Below, piece after piece: positions 44,531 to 55,894 of a stretch of 64,000 bases of DNA. The position numbers and the translations under genes are program-made. Position 1 is the first letter of the stretch, and every line of letters begins with the position of its first letter. The notes beneath the pieces were generated by a model. The model worked only from the letters and a program-made list of their open reading frames with translations, had not been told where the DNA came from and did no database searches. The DNA is from Hyparrhenia diplandra. Lineage: Eukaryota; Streptophyta; Magnoliopsida; Poales; Poaceae. The stretch covers positions 1,302,001-1,366,000 of the forward strand of contig JADLZK010009374.1 of assembly GCA_015847255.1 (NCBI GenBank), given 5' to 3'.

Positions 44531-45099
44531 TAGGCAGCAAAGGATACTCGGCAAAGGAAGTGACGGCAAATGCCTCTTTGCCGATATTTTTTGTCAATTT
44601 TTTTAATATAAAAAGGGCCTCACCGGGCCTAGCTGTAGCGCCATGCATGCTACAAATTCCAACATACAGTACGTTCATGATCAGCACATCTAACCTACGC
44701 ACTTTGCCTATAGTCTTTGCTATCCATCCAGATTCAAATCTTTATAAGTTTTTCGTTTTAAGTCCAAATCGATCCGTTCAAGTTGCGTTAGATTCGTAAT
44801 CTCGTAACCTACATGTTAATCTTACTAATATTCAGGTTTTAAACTTTTTAAATTTCGAGTTTGTTTTAGGCTTATTATTTTATTATTATTAAACTTATAA
44901 AATTCATATCTACGCTGTTTTTAAGTCCGTTTTTGGTGATCCTTACGTCGATGTGATTGTAGTGGCGTGTAGAATAGTTTTATGTACTTTTTAAACTGTT
45001 TTCCCACTGTTGGTGTACTGTTCTAATTGTAGTCTTGTTTGCCATGCATGATTGGATCCATGTGTTTGTGTGTTGCTGATTGGAATCGAGTAGATCGGT

Positions 45100-45933
45100 G
45101 AGCTTTATGTTGTTGATCTCGAAGATGACCGTGATCTATAAGAAGTTGATGAAGAAGGTGTTTTTGGGAAAGCATTGGACTTGAAGAAAGGATCTCTATT
45201 TAAGGCAAGTATAGTTTTGGGATATGCTAGCTTTAAACCATGATCTTATGACTTGCTTAATGTTTATGCACTGAATGTTAAATATGAATTGTTGATAACA
45301 TGTTTCATAGGGCGAAAGAGCTTGTGTTTATTTATTTATAATGCTCTTAGCTCTCCATAAGGACTTATCCTTTGGCAAAATCCGGGACTTACCGCACAGC
45401 TATGGGGGGCTACGTGGCTCGGCTTTAGTCGCTCAGGGGGGATAGTGTTTACTTGTGTCGATGGTTACCGAAACGGAAGAGAATGGGTTGTAGCCCTATC
45501 GCTATTCGGCATATTTAGATAACCCCTTTGAAAGGCTTTATATGGTTTTCTCGCCCCGAAAACCATGACCCGTAGTGAAAGTGTACACCTCTCGTGTGCG
45601 CAGAGTTAAAAACGATATATCGGCCGTGTTCGCGGTTATGAACGGCCCGGAAAACCGAGGGAAGGATTTACTTTCTGTTGATGATGTTGTTTATGATATA
45701 ACTATTGCTATACATGCTTATTCAATTGTTCATGATTTATCGCTTCATGCTATTCATTATTTATGTTATAATGATCATGGGTTTTTGGGTAGATAATTCC
45801 TAGCTATATTTGCGGAGTTCGACATGGACTCATGCGAGGACGAAAGTGTAAAGCAAGGTGCTATGTGTATGCGGCGTCTTGGCGCCCTCGGAAGGGCTGT
45901 GTGGTGCGGCTTTGGAGGGCAGGGTGTCACACT
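45100..45933 (+). mobile_element. LTR fragment ending GGGTGTCACA
   Basis: The region from about 45360 to cagggtgtcaca (45932) has the style of a Gypsy LTR. Its last 95 bp (gcgaggacgaaagtgtaaag ... gtgcggctttggagggcag) closely resemble the reverse complement of the TRIM LTRs at 60609 and 61073. The left border and target duplication were not found. Confidence 0.45.
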
Positions 45934-46793
45934 AGCCTTGGTCATTTTATTCACGGTTTTTGCAAACTTTGTGTCTGCTGGCCTTCGAACCCATGACCCT
46001 CACGCATACTTGCTGCTCTACCTCTGCATGACATTACCACATGTTTCAATATCCGCTTTAGTTCCCCAAATATTGTACTAAACCGATAGAAAATTGCTTG
46101 TTTCCAACCCTAAACGAATTTAAATCAAAAATTTCAACTAAAAAGATTCATAACTCTCAAGATCTACAATCTTTACATAGAAAGTTTCTCCATCCGAGGT
46201 CGTTTGAAAATTTTGAATTTCAAGATATTTAGACATAGTTTTGTGTGATAAGATGAATTAAAATGATAGGTTGTTAACTACAAAGATTCATAACTTTTCA
46301 ATATCTACAATCTTCATTTAGGACCATCCTAGATTGTTTGAAAAACAAATCATCTTTTAAAATTTTGAAATTCAGACATAGCTTTGCAAGATAAGATGAA
46401 TTCAAATAAAAAACCTTTCAACTACAAAGATTCATAACTTATTAAGATCTACAAAATTTATTTTGGTCATTTCTTCATCCGACATAGTGGTAGTAACATT
46501 GTTCATAAATCTTAATAATCTCACCTCTATTTTTAGGAAACTATGAGAGAATATGAGATGTAATGAAGAAATTATAAAAATAAACATTGTATTTGAAAAC
46601 TTTTTGAACTTGTTTAGGGCCTCAAAAATTGCTTTAAAATTGATTTGTTGAGTGCTTGTTTTTTTGGCATACGGCAAAATGCCTCTTTGTCAAGTGCCAA
46701 AAAAAAAGCAGTCGGCAAAGACTTATTTTGTTGTATACTAGGAAACAACACTCGGTAAAAAGACTTATTTTGTTGTTTACTAAGAAAAAAGGT

Positions 46794-47465
46794 TGTCGAA
46801 CCCGACTATATTGGGCCGGAGCTGACACCCGATTGTCGACCGTTGGAGGGGTGAAGGCGGCGTAGGGGCTGCAGTCTCCCGACGACGGCGACGACCGGCG
46901 GCGTGCACGGGCAGCAGCGAGGGAGTGGAGGAGCCGTGGCGGAGGGGAGGAGGCGTCTTGGCGGCGCGCGGGCGGTCATGGCGCGGCGTTGGGGGGAGGG
47001 TGGCGGGCGGTGGCGCCTGAGGAGGCTGCGGCGCGGCGGCCGGGGTGAGGGTGGTGGCGTGGTGGGCGAGAGAGAAAGAGATAGATAGGACTATTTTTTA
47101 TTGCTTGCTTATCCCCAAAGAGATTACACGCCTCTGCTTATATAGCCCGGGTAGTGGGACTTGTAATCTAAGCAATCTCTCTATATGGTTTCCTTATTCG
47201 ATTGGAATACCATTTACAAGCAATATTTATTTATTTTCTAATAAGGGCCTTCCTTATAGATTGGAATATTCTCTTTTACACACCAAAAAGCCTAAGATAA
47301 TCCTAACTTGAGGGCGAAGCAGAGTTAGATGCGAGGGGAGGGAGGTGGCGGTAGCGCGGGGGGCGCCGGCTCCCCCCCCGCGCGCCCGCCCCCTCGTGGG
47401 CCGGCGGCGGCCGCGTCGAGCCCTTTTTTAGCTGGTCCCGGCTGGCCCAATTGCAGGTCATGACA
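46794..47465 (-). mobile_element. Solo LTR of the TGTCATG family, no clean TSD
   Basis: On the minus strand it runs TGTCATGACC ... GGTTCGACA. Its middle (aggattatcttagg, attccaatc, gagagattgcttagattacaagtccc, atataagcagagg) closely parallels the LTRs of the 27959-31044 element. The flanks are AAGGT and AAGAC, so no target duplication can be claimed. Confidence 0.65.
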
Positions 47466-47793
47466 AAGACACTCGGCAAAGACGTATTTTGGCGTTAGCC
47501 GTGGAAACGACACTTTCGGTAAAATACATCGTTGCCGAGTGCTAGGAAAAGATACTTAGCAAAGATGAATTTTGTTGTGTACCAGGTAACATCACTCGTT
47601 AAAATACATCTTGGCCAAGTGACATGAGAAAGGCACTCGACAAAATAGCTCTTTGCCGAGTGCTAGGGGAAAAAAACACTCGCCAAAGGCATCTTTGCTA
47701 AGCGGTTTTATTTTTTTGTCGTGTGTTTTCGATTTGGTCAGCAAAGACAACAAAGACTCTCACTTGGCAAAGTGCGGAATTCCAGTAGTGATT

Positions 47794-48401
47794 TTTTTTA
47801 GAAAAAGGAATTTATATTCCGGCCTTCGCAAGAGGTTTGCACACAACCAATTTTTATAACAGTTTGAAACTCAAAGCTCATAAAAAGCAAAACCAAAGCA
47901 AGCGAGCACCTATCTAAGCACTAATTCTTTTTAAAATACAGCCACCCATGCTTGGCGAAGATCTCCATGGCTAAAGTCTCCAATACTCGACATGCCCACT
48001 TTAAACTCCATGGCTAAAGTCTCCAATACTCGACATGCCCACTTTAAACGTGATCATTTGCTCTCCTTTTTGCAGAATGTTCCACAAACGAGTCCAATAA
48101 GTTGCTCTGAAAATAACCTGCAAATAAGAGTATAATCTTCTTTTGTCAAAAGTTGCATCATTCCTACAAAGCCAAATAGACCATAAAATTGCACTTGTTC
48201 CCACACAAATTAGAGAACGCATATGCCAGTCTGTTTGTTGAAACCACACTCCATATAAATCTTCTACATGTGTAGGAGGTTGAAAACCAAAAGCCATAGT
48301 AAAAACTCTCCGGACAAATCTCGCCACATGACACTCAAAAAAGATGTGTTGGATGGTTTCCTTGTTGTCACAAAAACAACATCGATCATCTCCTTTCCAA
48401 C
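47794..48401 (-). mobile_element. 5'-truncated LINE with zf-RVT and 15-bp TSD
   Basis: ATTCCAGTAGTGATT occurs at 47779-47793 and 48402-48416, flanking about 608 bp with a T run at the left end, the poly(A) tail of a minus-strand insertion. The minus strand encodes a zf-RVT segment (DRCCFCDNKETIQHIFFECH) and then TSAILWSIWLCRNDATFDKR. It is a classic target-primed insertion of the 3' end of a plant LINE, landing on a CACTA terminus. Confidence 0.9.
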
Positions 48402-48659
48402 ATTCCAGTAGTGATTGTAACATTCATATAAATATAATTATATTCGATCCCACGTGTAAGAGTTATAAGTTATTATAAATAAGTTATGCAGAGGAGAAAA
48501 TTCTACCAACCGTCCTTGCCGCAAATATAGGCTCCATGGGTTAAGCACTAGTGAATGTATAATTCTACTAAAGTCAGAAAATCAAACGCCGGCAGCGTCC
48601 AGCCCAGTGGATTGTAGATTAGAGGGTTTTTTTTTTTTTTTTTTTTTGACAATCAGTAG

Positions 48660-49245
48660 ATTAGAGTATGAGGCTTGACAGCCGGATCCGGCCGGCTTAC
48701 TCCATTCCCTAGACTAGCATGTGATGACACATTGATATTCTCATCGTGACCGCATCTCCCATTCCAATACAGACAAAATTTTGGACAGCGAACAAGACTG
48801 TCCTGTTCGGTGTAGCTAGTGACCCCAGTCCTAAACAAATTTTGGCCGGCTTATGTATATTCAAACGTTTAGCTGATGATGTAACCAAGAACAGGCAAAT
48901 TAAATTGATGGGCTACCTAGCTAGCAAACGACGGATGCCAATTAGACAACCTAACCTAGCTCTTCAACAAAGTAAACTGAACACGAAAACGTCCAACTAT
49001 AGAAGTAAACTGAACACAAAGTAAACTATGAATTAATCTGCTATCAGCCAGCTCAGACTGACACCGAACGCCCAACTATAGAAGTAAAATTATTGAAGTC
49101 TTGACACTGACACTGAAACATTTCTCTAAACATCTGTATTATGTTTTTTGACAGACTGGAGGGGCAGGAGCCCTTACAGGAAAACTTTATTAATTAAAAC
49201 AAACATCTATATAATTTGGTGGTTCATGAAAGCACAGTTCCATGG
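48660..49245. repeat. Second copy of the NLR B upstream segment
   Basis: Homologous to 43190-43740 in the same orientation, interrupted near 49085-49200 by a LINE 3' end. No NLR coding exon follows it, so it is a promoter-side duplicate without its gene. A related block (gccagcccagtgga..., gcatccggccggcc) recurs at 49725-49950. Confidence 0.75.
49142..49200 (-). mobile_element. Very short LINE 3' end
   Basis: A T run followed by gacagactggaggggcaggagcc is the inverse of a LINE 3' tail. The flanks aaacatctgtat and aaacatctatat form a probable imperfect target duplication. Confidence 0.55.
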
Positions 49246-49789
49246 CTGGACTGGGCGACGCTGTGTCCTGGCTGTAGACATCTGTAACTTTATTGTTCAT
49301 GTGAAGCTTGTTTGACTGTCATTTAGAAACAAACATCTATACCAATTTCCATTAGAACAAGCGTGTCTGGTTGTCAGGCTGCCTTTAGCACCCTCTAGAG
49401 ACCCAACCCATATCAGTTGTTTTCATTGTCAATTGATTTTTCCAACCCTAGTGTCACACCGGCCCAGTTTGGAATTTGGCCCACAGTGGCCCATGTGTAT
49501 GTTAATGAGATATTGTGAAGAGTTTAGTAGGTAAGATAGACCAAATAATAAGGCTTCTTGAGTCCATCCCACCATCTTCAGAAAATCCACGCTAAATGAA
49601 TCTGTCATTCAGAAAAGCGTAAATGAGAAGAGTGCACCCTACGTTGATGCAACATGCAATACTTTTTCATTTACGCTTTCCGTGAAATAGACTCAGCACC
49701 AGTAAAAGTTAGCACAGGAGGGAATTCAGAAAATCCGCAGCGGTAACGGCCAGCCCAGTGGATCAAATATTAGAGCAAGAGGCAGTCTA

Positions 49790-49890
49790 TAGCTTCTTTG
49801 TCTCTTAATTTGTCTTGTACTGAACTGCTTTGCCTTTTAAATAAAATCCTTGTAGGGGCAGCTCTCCCCCTCCAGTTACCTTTAAAAAAA
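49790..49890 (+). mobile_element. 101-bp LINE 3' end with TSD AGGCAGTCTA
   Basis: AGGCAGTCTA at 49780-49789 and 49891-49900 flanks a short segment ending gggcagctctccccctccagttacctttaaaaaaa. The A tail and target duplication indicate target-primed insertion of an extremely truncated LINE. The tail is the inverse relative of 49142-49200. Confidence 0.8.
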
Positions 49891-49900
49891 AGGCAGTCTA

Positions 49901-51960
49901 GTGTCTAGAGCATTGACAACCGCATCCGGCCGGCCTCCTTCCATTTCCTGGACGCCAGTATATAGTATAATATACAGTGTATAAGTTGAAAGAAAACAAA
50001 CAAGAACCGGAGCAAAACGTGCAAAGAAATCAACCGGAGCATCTGTATTTGGTCTCGACAAGCTAGCGAAGTTCCTTCCTGCTCATCTTGTCCGAGACCA
50101 CGGAGGGCCAGAACCCCGACCGACTCTCGGAGTATAGATCCGGTAGTGCATCCTTCCGAACATACATGGACAGTGGGCCGGGGACGCCGATCACCTCCTC
50201 CTGATGAACGACAGCCAATTGCTGCTTGGGTCCACTAGCCCAATACGTAGTAACGGGCCGTCTCCCTCTGCCCAGCCCAAATTCTAAAATTGCGCTCGCT
50301 CGCTTGCCGGCGCAGCCCTACACCAGGGAGGATTTTTTTATTATAACGTAAATAAATAAGTCCGGAAATTTTGAAAACTTGGCACACGGATTTCAGTTGT
50401 TGCCCGTGGTCAAACCACACGACACGTGAAAAGTACTGAAACCACGACAAGAGGAAAAGTGAATGGGAGTCTGGAATTTTTCACTTCTTATATGGTTAAG
50501 AACGAGTGATCGAGCAGCCTATATTCCCAAAATAACCTGCAAAATTTTCGAGTACCATTGTCGAAAGATCTTATAGTCACATTATTAGATTTGCAAACCC
50601 TAAAAACTAGGCTGGGAAGAGGTGGAAACAATCAGAGATAAATGAAGGTGAAATTGAATTGAATTGAATATCGCCTTTTCAGTTTTCAGATTGCAGATCC
50701 TGGAAGAAGAAGAAAAAAAATCAAAATCCAATCTAAAAACATCCAGAAACCGTGTTTTTACGCAAGAAATCCAACAACATGCAGAAGATTTTGTTGCTTT
50801 TCTTCAGGGTATTTTCAGGTCTAGAAATGACATAAACTTATATTTTATAGTCACCTTCTATAGTCAAGTGGGAGGGGTGGTGCCGGGAAACTTACTATCT
50901 TTTTAGTGAGTGCATGGGGCCTAAGTCTGCCCTACGGCGGATTTATTAGACACATAATTGTTCTGTCGTGGCTCTTATAAAAAGCAGAAAACAACGGATG
51001 GTGAGACCTTGAAAATAAAAGTTCCACACTCCATTGGCTCTTCGGACGACTAATGTGTCACAGCGTCTTTGTGAAGAAATTAGATAGTGGAGAGAGGAGT
51101 CATGCTGGGTCCACCACAAAGAAATTACTACATCATTAAGGTGTATCTATAAAGAGGACATCAGCTTACTAGAAATGGTGACATCTAGTTTTATTTGAAG
51201 TGTAGGGGAGGAAAAAAACACCCTAAATAAATCTTATTATTTCAGACTAGAAAACATGCCCACAGATTGTAAGAGAAACTCCAAGAGACTAGCTAAATGT
51301 AGTTGTGTAGCTATTTATAGCTATTGTGCTCTAAAAAAAGCATTCCAACAGTTTGTCTATTTTCTTTTCTATTTTTCCATACTAGCAATCCCACCATTCT
51401 GGCTATATTTGCCTAGCGAGTCCAATTTAGCTAGGCTGTTGTAAAACTCTACATTTTTAGATGCCTAACTATTTTACATAATGGCTAAATCTCACAATTT
51501 AGCATATAATTTTACAATGTCTCTTGGAGTTGCTCTAACCGCAAATATATATAACATGTTGTATGGTGCTAAAGCAAAAAATTAGCAACCTATCTCTTTC
51601 CATTTAATTATGCTCTAACCAATTAAACTATTTCCTCTAGACATTTTGTTGTATCTATAGCTCATACAAAGCAAAATCCCACTAGCTATTTCTCTTAATA
51701 TGCGCAAGGTGTCCGCCTCACTAGCCATTATTTGGTACTAGCAATTTGTTTTGACATGCAAGATATATCCACCCGAGCACACTGCCACTAGCGGAGAGAA
51801 TCTTAAAGATCAGGATATATAGAGATTGAAAATAGAGTACGATAAGTGCGGCCAGTCTTATGCGACTACCACTGCCACTAGCATAGACTTGACTAGTGGA
51901 GTCCCGTCGCACCTACTATATATCACGGGCCAAACTGCACATTCATCGTCAATCCATCTT
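49901..51960. other. Non-coding sequence upstream of the small membrane-protein gene
   Basis: No convincing exon, RNA gene or bounded element is visible. Short gene-like reading frames here lack similarity or codon bias. The last few hundred bases presumably contain the promoter of the gene at 52002. Confidence 0.4.
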
Positions 51961-52001
51961 CCATAGCCACTGGTCTCTCTTTTTCTCCTTTACTCAGCGG
52001 A

Positions 52002-52289
52002 ATGGAGAAGGAGAAAAGCAAAGACCCTTGGGTCGGCCGCCGCATCCTCGGGGTCGCCGCGGCCGGCGCCCTTGCAGTTGCTGCCGGTGCCTTCTTCCTG
52101 CGGTCCTCAGTCGGGGACAAGGACGACCAAACGGCAGATGATACCACGGCAAGGCCGAGCAAGACGATGAAGGGACCGGACTCCGGTGGCAGGCAAATCT
52201 CCTGCAACAAGTTCGAGGAGGACCCCTCCAAGTACTTCAGGACCAGGCGTCAGAAGGGATCCAAGTCCGCCGTTGATGAATTCCAGTAG
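52002..52289 (+). CDS. Small predicted single-pass membrane protein (95 aa)
   Basis: The ATG sits in a favourable context (agcggaATGG) and opens MEKEKSKDPWVGRRILGVAA. A basic, charged N-terminus is followed by a hydrophobic segment (ILGVAAAGALAVAAGAFFL, residues about 15-33). A polar, charged tail rich in D, K and S then ends SKSAVDEFQ. This suggests an N-terminal membrane anchor or organelle-targeting segment with a soluble tail. I do not recognise the family and assign no function. The frame is GC-richer than its surroundings and is not part of any bounded element. A Helitron begins about 150 bp after the stop. It is the only apparently intact non-transposon gene in the window. Confidence 0.6.
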   Translation: MEKEKSKDPWVGRRILGVAAAGALAVAAGAFFLRSSVGDKDDQTADDTTARPSKTMKGPDSGGRQISCNKFEEDPSKYFRTRRQKGSKSAVDEFQ

Positions 52290-52438
52290 CCGGCGACGTA
52301 AGGCGAAAAACAGTATACAGCTCCTCCTGCCTATAGATATATGTATGTATATGTGTGTAGTTCCCGCTTCAAGCTTGCAGTATATAACTATATATATGTG
52401 GGCATGTAGCCATGTAGGAATATAACAATACTATCTTA

Positions 52439-52770
52439 TCTTACTATTACTAATTGGAGGCTCCAACGGAGCCACCACGTAAATTCTCACCAGATGCGCT
52501 ACGAAAAAAGATAAATGCTAGAAATTCTCTAATTAATCAGAAGCATCTAGCCATCCATCTATAAACTCCGGCAATCGGTAACCATTAGATCTACTTTATT
52601 TTTCTACTATTACTAATTGAGGCTCCAACGGAGCCACCACGTAAATTCTCACCAGATCTTGCTTACGAAAAAAAGATAAATGCTAGAAATTCTCTCATTA
52701 ATCGAAGCATCTAGCCATCCATCTATAAACTCCGGCAATCGGTAACCATTAGATCTACTTTATTTTTCTA
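52439..52770 (+). repeat. Tandemly duplicated Helitron 5' end in H2
   Basis: Two units of about 168 bp, each running from (TCT)TACTATTACTAATT(G)GAGG to ttagatctactttatttttc, lie head to tail, the second starting near 52607. Both keep GGCTCCAACGGAGCC and AGATAAATGCTAGAAATTCTC. Confidence 0.85.
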
Positions 52771-55700
52771 TAAAATTACCCACCTTTGCCATTATTAGAG
52801 GTAAAAAAGAAACAAAAAAATCTATTATATTTTTTAAAATCAACGTAACAACAAAAGGGAAACAAAAATACATTATTTTCCCTACCGCGAGCCTAAATGG
52901 ATTGCCGCAATCCACCTTCCTGAGGAGTCCTTCCAACGGAGAGGAAAAACAAAATAAAAATAAATCTATTATATTTAAAAATCGATGTATAGCAAGAAAG
53001 AAGGAAAAGATAACTACATTATTTTTCTCAACCATGGGCCTAAAGCGATCGGCACAATTCAACTTCCTCACGAGACCTTCCAACGGACGAAAAACATGAC
53101 GCCGCCGCCGCAAGACGGCGAGCTGCCTGCAGCGTTCATAATGGCCAATCTACAAGTACACGAGCAGCCATCTTGAAGGGAGACATGGACTCAGTTGCAG
53201 GCTTGCAGCCACCAGTCCCACCTAGAGGAGGAGAGGCATGCCTTGGTCGATGTGTGAAAAACTTTTTTTTCTCGAACACATGTGTGAAAAACTAATCTGA
53301 TTTTCCCCTACTCTTGCAGGGTTCCATGAAGGCTTACCGGTATTTTATGACACCGGCAACCAGATGGTGAGGATGGATGATAAGGAGAGACATAGATGAC
53401 ACCCAGCTGCCAGTAGGATCCATCAATGCCTAGATGCACAGAGTCGGCAAGGACGCCATCGAGAACAGCTCTATATCTAAATCAACGACACCACAGCGAC
53501 AGGCAACAACGAGACAAGTATGGTTTCCATCTGCAATGGCTCTTACCCCAATGATGCCACCACACCGAGCAGGTGACACTACACTGACTACTTACCATCC
53601 AGCTCCAATGAGGCAGGCGATGCTACACTGATTAAACATGGGCGGACACTGATGACGAAAGGATAGACACCACACCAACTACCTATCTGCGAACACCAAC
53701 GAGGAAGGCGACACTACTACACCAACTATGTGCTGATGGACATCGAAAATACATGCAATGCTACACCTTCGACCCTACACAAGCGAAGCTGACTTGATGA
53801 TGCCGGGCACGTGGGCTAATGTTGCACTATGCCAAGCCACTTAACCTATTTCGACAAGCATGCACCACTCAACGCCAACAAGGTGAATCACATCTTTGTC
53901 CTGGCTACCAACAAAATAGCCTAATATCTAGGCATTGAGAAAAATTTATGAATAACCATCTACGTGACAATTTCCATCGAGCACTTAAGGGTATGCGCAT
54001 GGAGGAAGTCAGCGTCCAGCTGTGGTCCAAGCACCAATATCCAGTCGTGCACTGGCCACTGACTTTCAAACCAGCTACATCAAGGGGATGGAAGGACGAG
54101 TTGTGCCAGCATCACGGGACGATGAGATCTATATCAAGAAAGGGAAGGTAGGAACACACTGTCCTGTGGTGCCATGATATTTGGCGTTCATGGCATCTAC
54201 ATTAACACCGGCACTGGCCACATGTGCATACTGAGGGTATATCTTGCTAGATCCAATAATTATTATTTAATTTGTTTCATGCGGCGTGCATGATATATCA
54301 TTCTTAATTTTAATTTTAATGTGCTTGGATTACTTTGCACAAATAAGTTTGGATATAATCTTTATTGGCCATCAGGTATAATTTTTATTAATTTAATAGT
54401 AATGTCACTAAATTACATTGGATTACATGCTAATGATGCTTAAAAATCAGGGGGCCATGAACTGTGGAGTTAGCAATAAAGCCAATATAGAAAAATTTCA
54501 ACATCCACAATTAGAAGATACTTAAACTAATCCAGTAGTATCTTTATAAATTATCCATCCTATACTATCATTAGGAAAGATAACGCTTGGACCCTACGTT
54601 TGCATTCAAATTACCTGTATAGGGCACTTTTAAAGATAATGCCAAAAAGTATATTCCTGTATATTGTGTACTTAAATAATCCACCCCAACCATAATAGAA
54701 AAAATAACAACAAAACTCTCAAATCTACATGTAAATGTTTGTATAAGCTATTACAAACAATAATTCAACATAGATAAGTAAATACTTACATTACTATAAA
54801 TATTTAATTCTATAAGCTAATCAAGCGAGAAAATATATCCTTAGTAAACCACATAGTAATGACATTTACAACTCACTTAAGTTATATTAACATTTATGAT
54901 AATAAATTTTGTAAGTTGTCTTGAAAAAGTTTAATAACTTTGATTTAAATATTATATCATATGAATATTGGTCACTTAATTTTAAGAATTATTTGTTCAA
55001 GAAATCAAAATGCAATACAACAAATTCAACATCTTTGTTGCCATGGTGCATGCTGAAACAACTATTTTATGATATTGTTAAAACTAAAAAGGGGTAGCCT
55101 AGGACCCAATTTTTTTTAATAACATAAGCCATGAGTATTTTGAATAAATGATAAAATAGTATTTGAATTTCAATTTAAAACATGTAAAATATATTAAAAC
55201 AACGAGATCAAAAGCTAAAGGACAAAGTCTACATTTTCATAACATCATAAGAAGGAATAGAATAAGAGGTTATTCACTTTAACTTTATTTATTTCAACGA
55301 AATGCAAATGGTTCAAAAAAGATTAATCATCAAAATTGTTACTCACATAACAAGTAAGAATTTTAAAAAGGGATCCTAAGATCCATACAAAAATCTAAAA
55401 AAAACATTCACGCAAATCGATAAACTATAATCACCATTGTAAATAATAGGTTTTTTGTCTGAAGAATTCATAAGGTTAAAATTTGGGGAAAAGAATCAAG
55501 TTTCGGTTCATGTTGTCAACATATAGTCTACAGTTAAAACTATCATAGTTTAAGCAAATGTTTCATCTAAACATATATTACAAATTGACAGATGTGCTAT
55601 GTTAAGAAAAAGAAAACTATGTATATAGATATGAAGAAAATATAAATAAATATTTGATAGGTTATCACAATCGAATATAGACTATATGGTGCCTATTATT

Positions 55701-55800
55701 ATAGCTACTATTTTAGAACATTAGGGTGACATAACTGATTCTTATTAGGTAGTGTTTCATAAGATTCTAACCCGTGCAAGAGCACGGGTTGGTGAACTAG
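52439..55800 (+). mobile_element. Complete non-autonomous Helitron (H2)
   Basis: The 5' end TCTTACTATTACTAATTGG follows host A. The 3' end is hairpin AACCCGTGC / GCACGGGTT, then GGTGAACTAG, followed by host T. The length is 3362 bp. No Rep/helicase is visible. The interior shares blocks with the second Helitron (53320-53520 with 61550-61740; 54300-54460 with 61990-62140). It is inserted about 150 bp downstream of the small membrane-protein gene. Confidence 0.9.
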
Positions 55801-55894
55801 TATATCTAATTATATGTACTCTAATCTGCATGTACTTACGTGCATCATATCAATACTACTATATCTTACTTCTTACTATTACTAATTGGAGGCT

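Larger units (their letters stand above)
44030..47790. mobile_element. Nested CACTA-type region with right terminus at 47790
   Basis: The right end AATTCCAGTAGTG is a CACTA terminus. Subterminal ctcggcaaag / tttgccgag repeats occur at 47465-47780 and 46670-46760, and again at 44240-44290 and 44540-44600 on the other side. Degenerate 'GATCTACAA' units (46130-46480) fill part of the interior. A MITE, an LTR fragment and a solo LTR are nested inside. No left CACTAC terminus and no transposase coding sequence is visible. Confidence 0.5.

Noticed and set aside
46794..47465. Calling a target duplication for the solo LTR here
   Set aside because: The flanks AAGGT and AAGAC agree at only three of five positions.
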